Positions 35,797 to 46,788 of a stretch of 64,000 nt of DNA are shown here, in pieces. Location: the NCBI GenBank assembly GCA_026874595.1, contig CM049310.1:50283058-50347057 (forward strand), written 5' to 3'. The DNA comes from Sipunculus nudus (Eukaryota > Annelida > Sipuncula > Golfingiida > Sipunculidae). The position numbers and the translations under genes are program-made. Position 1 is the first letter of the stretch. Each line of letters begins with the position of its first letter. Below the pieces are notes generated by a model, which made no database searches, was not told the origin of the DNA, and saw only the letters and a program-made list of their open reading frames with translations.

Positions 35797-36000
35797 TCAC
35801 ATTAGAGCGTTGCTTGCGGACAGGACTGTGTAGTTGTCTTTGAACTCCACTATCAGGCGGGTGTAGTGGGGATTAATCAGTTCCACGCCAACAAAAGTGA
35901 CAGGCTTTTGTTGAAGCTCTGTTTCTTTAATCTTAAATACTCTGATCTCTAAAAGAATACAGTACCAAAATACCAATAGGAATATATCCTCTAGCATATT
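35797..36000 (-). pseudogene. Tyrosine-recombinase element fragment 1
   Basis: The minus frame reads KPVTFVGVELINPHYTRLIV and EFKDNYTVL. The same peptide stretch recurs at about 36900-37030 (VELVNPHYTRLIAEVKDNY). It is therefore an N-terminal piece of the recombinase-like sequence at 36120-37060, present as a partial tandem copy. No catalytic residue falls in this piece. Confidence 0.6.
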
Positions 36001-36119
36001 ACATTGTATAACCCAAATAAACTACATTGTTTAACCCAAATCAAACTGTAATATATACCCCTTATATACAACAATATATACCGCCTATATACTACAATAT
36101 ATACTCCAATATATTACAA

Positions 36120-37060
36120 TATATACACACACATACACTGTTTGAGGAGGGAGACGTTGATGACCTCACCGGCCACAACCACAAGACCTAATGCGTACAT
36201 ACCAGAATCCTGGAAGAGGACTGGAACTTGGTGAATGTTGATGGATTCTTCCATATGCCCTTTTTGACAAATTCACGTGGGGATTGCCAGGTAAGTGGGC
36301 ACATGATGTCGCAATAGCTCTGACATCGTGTGTAGTAATATGGAGTGAAGATAAGTCTTCTGGAGAGACATTTTCGTGATCAATTAGAATGGTGGATTAT
36401 ATCCAATTGCTGATGGTAATTGGACAGATTTCCTTTGATGGTGAACCCAATTTTTGGAGACAAATAATTTCTTGCGCCCCCTGATAGTGTAGCCTTAAGA
36501 TAATACCCTAAGGCTCGAACAGGACATTTTCTGGCCCCAAAACGGTACTGCCCCTTGGGAAGAGCCGGAATGTGCCACGGAACTGCAGGGTCATCGTAAT
36601 TGTGGGACTTTCGGTAAAAGTCAGGGGGAAAATGGAGATCGGCGGACAAACCATCGGCCTCGATCTGAATTTTGTATCAGCCATGAGGGCATGCAGCTCA
36701 GTCCGGCGACCTGCCGAAGGAAGGGCGAGAAGAAACGCCGTCATATGAGAAAGATGGAGAAGATGAGCAGAACAGAGATGACCATACGGCAGACCATGGA
36801 GATGATGTTGCACAACACAGAGACGCCCCGAAGGGGCAACATACTGAGGGCGAAACAAACTTTTCTGGCAGACTGGCTTCTGAACCGTTCTGAAGAGTTC
36901 AGACATCAGAGCATGCTTGCGGAGAGGACTGTAGTTGTCTTTGACCTCTGCTATCAGCCGAGTGTAGTGGGGATTAACAAGTTCCACACCTACAACAATT
37001 ACAAGCCCTTGTTGGACCTCTGCTGTTTTTTTTATCTAAAATACCCAGATCTCTAATGAA
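36120..37060 (-). pseudogene. Tyrosine recombinase (DIRS/Ngaro/Crypton type), decayed
   Basis: Frames on the minus strand, in order: VELVNPHYTRLIAEVKDNY; then HMTAFLLALPSAGRRTELHA, which holds the first catalytic Arg block; a shift; FGARKCPVRALGYYLKAT, the typical pre-box II segment; a further shift; ITTHDVRAIATSCAH, the H-x-x-R block; and IWKNPSTFTKF, which resembles the segment before the nucleophile Tyr. The Tyr itself is not preserved (SSRIL where FYLRD-like sequence is expected). At least two frameshifts break it. This type of enzyme integrates DIRS-like retroelements and Cryptons; which group it came from cannot be told without reverse-transcriptase or terminal sequences, and neither was seen. 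Confidence 0.7.
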
Positions 37061-37154
37061 TACAGGAACCAAATACTATTAGGAATATATACTCCAATAT
37101 ACTACATTAAATATAAGCCCTAATAAACTACATTGTATTAACCAAAATATACTA

Positions 37155-37166
37155 CAATATACTCCC

Positions 37167-37211
<45 letters not shown>

Positions 37212-37212
37212 A
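37155..37212. repeat. AT microsatellite
   Basis: Two (TA)n tracts separated by TATTATATA, lying between recombinase fragments. Confidence 0.9.
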
Positions 37213-37254
37213 TGTAAAATACAAAATTTACTCCCAATATACTACAATTATCGT

Positions 37255-37560
37255 AATTTTTAGACTTTTGGTAAAAGTCGGGAGGAAAATGGACATCTGA
37301 ATGGACTTTTAATCAGCCATGGGGCTTGCAGCTCAGCCCGACGACCTGCCGAAGCAAGGGCGAGTAGAAACGCCGTCTTATGAGAAAGATGGAGAAGATG
37401 AGCAGAACGGATGATGATCATTCAACAGACCACGAAGATATTGTAACACTACAACGAGACGCCACGAAAGATTTTCACCTCAGGATTAATCTGTTCCACG
37501 CCAACAAAGGGGACAGGCTTTGACAGACTTCTGCTTCTTGTACCTGAATAAATATTTAGA
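37255..37560 (-). pseudogene. Tyrosine-recombinase element fragment 2
   Basis: The minus strand reads HKTAFLLALASAGRRAELQA near 37310-37390, a second copy of the catalytic-Arg block found at 36690-36760, preceded by LLHLS in both. The plus-strand text around 37320-37420 (CGACCTGCCGAAG, GAAACGCCGTC) duplicates 36700-36790. It is shorter and more decayed than its neighbour. Confidence 0.65.
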
Positions 37561-39464
37561 TTCCCCAGTGAATAGAGTACCTAATACCGATAGGTATAAC
37601 ATGAAAAATAATCATCAGAATTTATCAATATATCATTAAAACCTTAATTATATAAATGAAATCTATTTAAAGACTCAGTGCTAACGACGTGTTATGGTTA
37701 TTCCTTTAATAGTTCAGGTATATGCAAATCGGATTAGGTAAACAAGTCAAGTAAACACACAAACATTTATGCCTACTTTAGGTTCATTGGGCAGCACAAA
37801 CATCTTTTATAAGGATTATTGATAATTAAGTATCTTGCTTCTGCTCTTAGTATTGGAGGTGCTGGAAAGTAGTATCGGGGTGCTTGAAGAATTATTTGCG
37901 TCCTAAGCTATCCTTCTTGGCCTTTAGGTGTATGACCTTGACACGGTCACGAGGCTTTGCTGCAGATTCGGCCACTCTTTGCCACATTGCCAGGGTTACT
38001 TCAAGTTTCGTCTTCCACTGTTATGTTTTGGACGTGTGCATCTTCCTCCTTCAGATACATCACCTGACATTTCACCTGAAATAATAACTCCGTATAAAGA
38101 AACATTAAAAATCTTGTGAGAGTATGCAGTCGAGATGTCATTTTCGCTCAGCTCGAATCCTTCCCGGTTTTCTTGAATTGTACCGCCTTTTTTCCACTAG
38201 TAGATTTAGATTCATACACTTGTGTCATCTGTACATTGTTATTCAAGAGAGTTAATGTGTCCACCTACCGGCATAAAAAATCCATCCCCCGCCATCCATG
38301 TTTGGGATGGTTGGGAAGGCCATATGTCGAAATCCCTCACATTGAAAAGGAACTAGCAGTTACCCGTGCTACGCACGGTTTTGGGCAGGCAATTAGTTCT
38401 GATGTCAAATATCCTTCATAGCTGAATGTCTTGGTTGTATAATGTTACCTTCATAAGATAGTTGCATGTCTTGGTTGTATAATGATACCGTCATAAGATC
38501 TCTTTCAAGACGACATTTGGTGTAAGTGTTCTGTCTTTAAGTTGACCTTGTGTCTGAGTCTGGATGACTTGGACGAATACGTTCCCATGCGAAAGGTGGA
38601 AATCCGAATGTCATGTTGATCTCCGAAAATCTGTACGGTGTTATCTATATACATGTATTAACATATCGATCCATTATATGTATGGTGTTATGCATAAAAA
38701 TCTTACTGAAGCCAAGAAATTGGCCGGAGAATTTTTTGGAGAAGTTTATATAATAAATGAAATCACTTTCAATATATTATGTTGAACATAGCTATTTAAA
38801 GTTGCTCTCCGAGCCCGTCAGTCCGCCAGTAAAGGAACCTGTTATATTGCATAGAATAGTACAGTGGCGCTGAGATGTGTTCTCGATAATTGCATTAAAA
38901 TCCCTCTATAACGTGCAAAAACTGAGCACTCATATGGTCGGGTAAACCCGCTGCGCAGAAGTTTGCGGAAGCATTATAGTTTGAACTATATTTAATGGCT
39001 TTATATTTTTTTTAAATATCACGCATCCCAAATGACCATTCCTATTTGAAAGCTGAGCCAGTGTTTTCCAGTGAGACAGTCAATGAATCACTACAGGAGC
39101 GTAGTCAAGGGGGGGCAGGGGGCCATTCCCCCCCCCCCCCCCCACTCCAGCCCCCACCCCTCTCGTTTACACACAGTACTTGCCGTCCTCTCGGAATTTC
39201 AGTTTGTCTTATCAGGATTAAATTGATAAAAAAGCAGAATCACTGGTATCCGCAGATTTGGGACTCATTTCTGCATTTCATTAGGTTTGAACCTTCCAAT
39301 ACGATTTTTGTCCCTGTTGTGCAACTGATTTTTCTAATTGGATTAATTTGTGTTGAATTCTTGAGGTGTTTACACACACACCCACCCACCCATCTACACA
39401 CACACACGCACACACACATATATACATATGCATATATATGCATTTAATTTCTTTGCTATGTAAC
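37561..39464. other. Stretch without recognised genes
   Basis: The plus frame 38116-38421 is open for 101 codons but is unlike any family I know and has no exon-like setting. A two-copy 47-bp repeat (GTCTTGGTTGTATAATG) lies at 38405-38495. At 39090-39150 a G-rich then C-rich stretch (AAGGGGGGGCAGGGGGCC, then C16) resembles the end of a hAT-like element. A CA/TA microsatellite is at 39370-39440. Confidence 0.35.
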
Positions 39465-40165
39465 CAGTGGCGGATCCTGAGGGTACGGCCGCGGCAGGCT
39501 CCTCCCCACTGAGCTGGAATATCTCTCATTTAACGTATTTTTTTCCCAATTTTCGTGATTCATTTTCATTTTTCAGGTTTCCTTTTTATTAATTAGCAAT
39601 TAGTTTTTGTTATCCACCATTTATTACTTTCAAAGTCATTAGTCGAGGATATTTATAAACGGCCGCAGAACAGAGCGTCAGGCCCTGGTAAGGGTTGACC
39701 CTGAACAATCCCAAGCCTTCCCTGCTGATGCCGGTACTCGAACTCATGATGTGTGCTCTGCCGCTCTATTAAGTCTCGAATGCTTCTGACACTACAGACC
39801 ACAGTATTATGCAAAGTTTTGCATCAGACTTTAGCCTACGATATATCTTAGCCCGAACATTACATTTAAGAGATAATAATTTACAAATTATAAACATGGA
39901 TGCACATTATTGCCATTCACATTGCATGTTGAAAACAACTGTTATTTTATATCATAAGTTTGAAGAACTATAAATATGAAATGTTGATCCCATCTACAAT
40001 TTGACTACATTATGCAGTTACAACGAAACAGAAAATCCTCATATGTTTTGTGAAAATTCCCACTGATGTTTGTTTAAAAATATTATATATAACGTAAGTT
40101 TTCATAATTACCAACGAAATATTAGCGCATCCCCCCCCCTGATTTTCTGGGTCCGCACCTGATTA
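39465..40165. mobile_element. Possible hAT-like element remnant
   Basis: The left end CAGTGGCGGATCCTGAGGG and the right end CTGGGTCCGCACCTG are imperfect inverted repeats of a type common on hAT elements. The expected 8-bp duplications are not convincing (TATGTAAC against ATTACACA). A tRNA-like B-box GAGTTCGAGTACC is readable on the minus strand near 39738, so an old SINE may lie inside. Confidence 0.35.
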
Positions 40166-40179
40166 CACACTCTTAGAAA

Positions 40180-40318
40180 AAAAGGGTTCCAACTACAACC
40201 CAAAAGGGTTCTTCAGAGTGGACTGAGTGGGGAACCTTTTAAGGTTTCAGCTAAAACCTTCAAGTGGGGTTCTTTTGGAACCTCCCTAAGGTTCTTTAAT
40301 TCGAAAATCATGGCAATC
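40180..40318. repeat. Short GGTTC/GAACC self-complementary repeat
   Basis: The sequence from ACACTCTTAGAAAAAAAGGG to AAGGTTCTTTAATTCG contains AAAGGGTTC, GGAACCTTTTAAGG, GGGGTTCTTTTGGAACC and GGTTCTTT in both orientations, so it can fold on itself. It resembles a MITE-like repeat that I recall from other aquatic animals, but this is memory only. Confidence 0.45.
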
Positions 40319-42187
40319 CGTACGGTATTATCGGAGGAGATAAATTACAAAAATCACCTTACGCTATTAATATATAGATGGTTTAATGTACAATATCATG
40401 TACAATGTCAGGTACAATTGATACAGATGTTACAAAACTGTCACAGAGACCAGCTCTGCATCCACTCCTGGTCTCTCCACATCTACAGTTGGGGCAATTA
40501 GGTGGAGTTGGCGGATCCACAAAGGTTGCTGCGAGCCTTTCCTCATTAACCGGAATTTCAAATGCACTGGATTTTTGTAATCCTGGAATTTCTGGTCAGG
40601 ATGAGATTTAGCCTCCCAAACGAATTGCTCGATCAACACGTAGACCTAGTTTGAAGTTCCCCTCCTTCTTTTCCACATTTGGTAACCCCTCCTTCCTTTC
40701 CACATTTGGTAACCCCTAACTCTCTGAAGATTCATCATGGTTGACTACACATTTGGGCCCCCCCCCCCGAATCAGCTGAAGAGGAGGCCATGGTGGTTCT
40801 CATGGCCTACCGTCCCTACGTTTCACGTAGCAACTAAAACGGTACGGACTAAAACTGGGATGTCGGATGTCACATTCCAAAATGCATGGACTAAAACTTG
40901 AATGCCCTTTCCGGATGTGAAAATAAATGAACTGTAACTCGGATACCGGCTGCAGACATTGAGGGTAATATGTTGAGACAATGGATGTCCGACGCCTTTC
41001 CCATTATGATATTAAACGTGGTCAGTGGGCCTTAATTATCTTATTTAAAGACGTTTCCTGCAGTTTAAACCATTACCTAACATCATTAAACCGTGGACAC
41101 AATATTCATTCAATATAATATGGAGAGAAAATACCAGAATAAAAATTGGACAGTTGCAAAATATTTTTCTTGTAACTTTATCACAGAATATAAATAAAAA
41201 AACATAGAATTAGTGCTCAGACAAATCTTGATTCTACGACGAATGACTTACAATGAGTCCTGCGGTTCAGTTTCTGCAAAGGCAGAAAGATGTTCATTTT
41301 TGATATAGTACGCTTTAAGAAGACACCGTTGTTAATGTGAATTGCACTAGCCAATCACAACAGGGCAGTTAAATTGGACAACACTTGATCCACCCGGGGT
41401 GACCTGGAATATGTTGACCCACTACACTGGATACACATGGAATTTATTGACCAAACCATCATACTAACACTCCACAATCCCCTTTAACTTCACAATTTAC
41501 TAATAGAAGCTATAAAATAATTAAATATTAAACAGCCGAATATAAACCAATTACCAAGCAGTTAATAGAAGTAAACTTTTTACCGAATAATAGGCATGGA
41601 AAGATTCACGAGCATAAAAGTCAGTTTTATTTGTTCCGTGGCTTGACACATCCAAAAAGATGGTAATGCAAACAGGTCATTGTATTTTTACTCTGCAATA
41701 AGTAACCAAGAATTCTTGAACACAGCCTCCAAAACAAATTACCAAAATTTATGATTTTGATGCAATGTACAGAGCATTTTTAGACGACAAATTGGGGAAC
41801 ATCAATAAATACAAGGGCTGTAGATTAATCTATAAGCGTTCAACCTTTCGGGAGCACTGCAAGCTTACCCGGCACACTGACTTTGGTTAAAAGTTCATCC
41901 TAATCGTAATTTTTTAAATAATGCCATGATAACACCTCTTGTTGCAGGCAGCAATTTGACATCATCATAAAGTTTTATCAATATTGTACGTGTCATCCGC
42001 ATGGCTTACACTGTAGTTCCAGTGAAGGTTATAAATTCTTGTACGTACACGAATATGAACCTGGTGGTTATTTTTAGAGTTTGTATGTTATAGCCCTTAA
42101 GACTCCAGTTCCGAACTAGCGATTCTTGTTTTTTTTTAAATTCTCATGAAGAATGAATTCTTTCAAAAGTTAAAAAGACACACGTAC
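40319..42187. other. Stretch left of the last visible monooxygenase exon
   Basis: I searched both strands by eye for the C-terminal copper domain (H-x-H-x-x-G, a MC..Y..YYP block) and did not find it. The minus frame 40430-40639 reads plausibly but matches no part of the DBH family. A repeated CCTCCTT(T/C)CTTTTCCACATTTGG phrase lies near 40660-40710. I see nothing else. Confidence 0.35.
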
Positions 42188-42290
42188 CTGAGGCATGCTC
42201 GGGGTTGTTGTAGTGCATTTCCAACATGACGTAACGAGAGAAGCCCGGTCCACCAATAGGATAACCGGCCTCCTCCGGGAGGGTCAGAGG
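42188..42290 (-). CDS. MOXD1-like: Monooxygenase exon 6 (last one found)
   Basis: TTTTTAG acceptor, 103 nt, GTACGT donor in phase 1. It reads PLTLPEEAGYPIGGPGFSRY and VMLEMHYNNPEHAS, the conserved LPEEAG...GGP..SRY...E.HYNNP block that closes the N-terminal copper domain. The next exon should begin in phase 1 and encode the D.SG.R.YYT segment; it was not seen. Confidence 0.92.
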
Positions 42291-45200
42291 CTAAAAATAT
42301 TTGTAATAATGTTGATAAGTTTGGATATTGCATCAAAATATGAATTTTGAATTAGTAAAAAAATAAAATAAAAATATTTTTATATTTTATACATATTGAT
42401 GTCTGCATTCATTTCTGAATTATATAAACCTCAGCTTACGTGGGCAATATACACTCAAACAAACATTTATTTCTGATTTTTTTTATACATGAAGTAACAC
42501 TCGGGCGATATGCACACAAATGCTTACAGTAATGTTTTTTCTTTAATTACTCCTTACCTTTTGCCATACGTTATAATAAAATCAAATAAATGATATATCT
42601 CTGTTTAAAACACTAAATTAATGCTTTCGACAAAATATCAAGACTTCCTCTCGATCGATAATAATTCACTAAATATTACATGTTGTGAGACATGGGTCTA
42701 TATGTAATGTGTAACCCACCTTGGCTCCCATTGCCCAGGCCCCTATGACCTTCGAGCACTGACTCAGTATAACAGGTCTGTCTGGAGCGTGACAAAGTCC
42801 GTCATAATCAGGCACTTCCTGTTCCGGTGGAACCTCACAATGGAAGACCTCCAGGTGGTGAACCAGACCCACGCTTCTGGCGGAGATGGCTGGTCCGAAC
42901 TGCAAAATAAATTATCCGTCGGGTTTTATGTGTTTGTGCGAAATTTTTTAAGGAATCTGTTTCACTTAGACCACCAAACACAGGCTGAATGGCTATGAAA
43001 TATATTTTAGTCAAGGTAGTGAACCTAATCCATACCGACATTTTTTTTAAAGAGCCTAATCGGAAACGTAAGAAAAACTTCGGTAAACGAGTCAAAGCGG
43101 TGGTAATGGCAAATCTGGGCATATTTAAAAGATAAGAATTCCTTATATTGCGATAATAAAATTTTGATGACGTTGATTACTATAGTTTATGTATCTTTCT
43201 ACCGCCTTTCTTTATTTGGCCTAATTGTCTGAGTGCAAGGTTATATTTGGATTTGTAATAGTATGGGTCGCCTTATACGTTTGAGATTAATTGTTCTCAT
43301 TAAGAGTTTGGACAATATTAGTGTTGTGGTTTAGTCACCACCCTCGTTTGCCAAGAACGAGTCACCAAACCTTGACTCAGTCACAGGCCTCCGAGGCCAT
43401 CCACCACCATCGGAGTCTGAATCTATGGAAGCCTAATATTCAAAGTCTGAATTCCAGTCAGAGACCAGTATAGTTGGCAATAATAGGTAAAAATGTAAAT
43501 TTAGGTAAATTATGTTAACAAGTGAAAGCAGAGTTTTGGAAATACGTCAACATTCCGTGGTGTCGAGCCGGCCTCGGATCGAGTAACCAAGGGTTGAAGG
43601 CTCGAGTCCGTGTCCTTGCTTTCGGGGCCGAGACCAACTCTGAGGGATTACACCTGGCATCGAGGCTGGACTAAGTCAATACTGGTCAACATACGGAATA
43701 GTTAGGGTTTTGCCTATTCCCAGATAGCTAGTTAGTAATTAATTATTCCCTGATACACAGCTACCGAGAGAGTAACGTACAGAGTGCACTCGGATCATTA
43801 AGGTCTTGCCCTACCTGAGAGTCAACTCTCATGGGAAGCAATTATGGTGTTGGCTGTCTTGGCTTCAAGATAATGTGCTTTTGTCAAGATCACGCTCACA
43901 AACCGAGCCAAGTATACTTAGCAGGTGCGACAATATAATTACCTTAATGATGTGATGCTTCTCTCTCAGTTCCGGTAGCTTTTTGACCTGACACCAGTAC
44001 GTTGTCTCATCTGATGGAACATGCACCTGAAAATATTTAGCAAAGGATTTACAAACAGTCCACCTCTGATTTATGCAGTGTCGTACTGTTATTTCAACAT
44101 GAGCACTATAATATCTTACTTTTATGACTATTTTGCAAATCTAGTTAACCCATGTCGCAAAATATGTTTAACAAATTTGAACACAGTATCAGAAATACAT
44201 TATCATTTTTTCTATTATATTCAAACATTTGACTGGAGGTGATCCATTATTTTTTGCATGCATGTCACTTAGTTGGTATATTTAGAGAAAATACGGAACC
44301 AGCCAATACATCCGATATTGTATGATGAATAGGTTAATTAAACCGCGTTTACGCTGCATTCGTATTCACTTTACTGCCTCTAAACTCACGTTCTGTTCAC
44401 ACTACATCCGTATTAATTCGCATTTCGGTCTGTATTGGTGAAACCACATTGTGAGTTAGTTTCGATACCGAATTCATCTGTACGGTATTCGCTGTATATT
44501 CGTTCAACGCATTAAGTCACTGTCCTTTTTTTCAAACACGCAATATATAATACTGTTTCTTTATTTAACCGAAATATGTAAAAAAAACTTGTTCATATGT
44601 TCAGATCTATAGGAAACATGCACATATTCCCGTTTACACCCCATCCCTTAACCTAGCCTGTTTTACATTAAATCATGAAATGATGAAGTCGACGGTTCAT
44701 TATAAGCTGCCGGCAGCCCTACCAGTCGACATTAAGGCCTGGGGCAGCCCTCACGGCCCTACACATCTGGTTAATTATTTTCAGGGGATCTTTTACAGGT
44801 GATGTATGTCTTATTAATGTGCGTTTGAAATCGGAGCAATTGGCGAATACCGGGGACAGGTGTTACGGATACAGGGAAGGGAGTTGAAGAGCCTGGATAA
44901 GCTCAGATATATATTGCACTATAGATTACACTGCGCAGAAAAAAAAAGTATGTGAACCGCCTACGTTGTGTGCTTATAAGCAGATATTGCACGTTTGTAG
45001 CAATCAACGAGTTAAAGGCTGGAGCCTAAGCTAAATTAGGTGCGCTATATATTTCACTTTTTTTCCTCTAATTTTACATTTTCCTTATTTTATTGTGGTT
45101 AATTTCTAGACTAATAAAGTTAACGGTTGTATCTGAAAGTCTGTTGTTACTGGTCACACGCTTAACTTTTTTTGAATCGCTACAAAACAGTTCTATAAAA

Positions 45201-46713
45201 TCAACTGCTTTGGTACGAAAAGGACTATGCTGAGTGTTCTTATATCGTATATAGTACATTATGATTGTACTGGGAAAATATATTCTTACATGTAATGGGC
45301 TAGTATTAGTGGTGGGAGTCGGTTCCTTTTTCATAATCGATCATCGGTTTTAGCAAACCGACTGATGATCGATTATTAATCGGTTCAGACACATATATGC
45401 AATTATCAAAGAAATATGCAATAATCTGTGAATCTCTTCCCGCGTTTCCCCGGCAGGTATATCCTGTCGGCCACGAGTGTAACAATCCTTCCACGTATAA
45501 AGATACGATCAGACTGATTTTAAGGATCAAATTAAACCATCGGCAATGTCTGGTAATATCTTTCTATATGGGAATTAAGAGCATATAAGAATATAAGGCC
45601 TATAGAGGGGCTTTTTTTTTCTAGCACATGAAGGCAGATTTTACGGGCCCAGGTGCCCTTGGCGCAGATCATACAAAAAAAATTGCAGACTAGTCAAAAA
45701 AAAAAAATCCAGCCGAAATCCAAATACTCGACCGCCCGGGTTAGCCCCAACAAAGAATTTCTTTAAGGATGGTCGAAACAGCGGCACCCGGCTTGGGTTG
45801 AATATATTATTTCTAAGAGAATCTCGCAAAATTTGCACAGACCTGGAGAATTTATGAAGTATTTTAACGCCATCTCGCCTATATTTTGCAATGTACATCT
45901 CGTTAGAAAACTCTCCGCTAATTCTGCAGCCCCCTGCCAGTTCACAGAGGTTTAATAAGTCCTCCGTTCTCGCATCTACCATGTCATACTCAGTTACATA
46001 CGGAAGTTATTTGGGAATGCATAGTCATTATATGAAGCGCGGAATGTGGTAAAAAAGGAAGAATAATTTTTGCCTGTAACTTAGAGGCATTCTGGAAAGA
46101 AAACAGTGATTATTATGATGTAATCGAAAGTTGCCTTGAAAGTGGCAGCAAACCGACTGACTTTCGATAAAACTCGATGATCGGCCCACCACTAGCTAGG
46201 ATTATTTTTTTTTAAATGATTATCTATTTTCATAAAAGTTCCTTTGAATTTTCCCATCCTTATACGGATTAAATCTGATGAATTATGAAATTAAAAAAAG
46301 TCATGAAGCTAAAGGTTGTGAAAAAGTCTGAACTATGTCTCTCAAATATGTTAGTAAATCAGTTTATTTGAACATCCAGAAAAAAAGGCACTTGGAAACC
46401 CACATACAAATTAGCTTTATCACTTGATCAGATGTGAGCAAGAACAGTATGAATCATGCAGAACTAAACATTTAAAATAACTTCTAAATAAGGAAGTGTT
46501 TTTCTTTAATTTTTAAGGTGTAAATGGTCGAGGATGACTGAATGACATTGCTGCTTGGACGTTAAAGTACTTTATCAAAAGTTCTTGACATTCGGGATTA
46601 TGCGGGGTCTTAAAAGGTTATGAGAATTTATTAAAATCACTTGGAAAGTGATACATTCATCGTTTTTCTAATGCTCTAGATTTTTTTGCACCATAACATA
46701 CTTCATTCTTGTA

Positions 46714-46788
<75 letters not shown>

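Noticed and set aside
36691-37056. 121-codon plus-strand frame rich in Arg and Met
   Set aside because: Antisense to the tyrosine-recombinase fragment.
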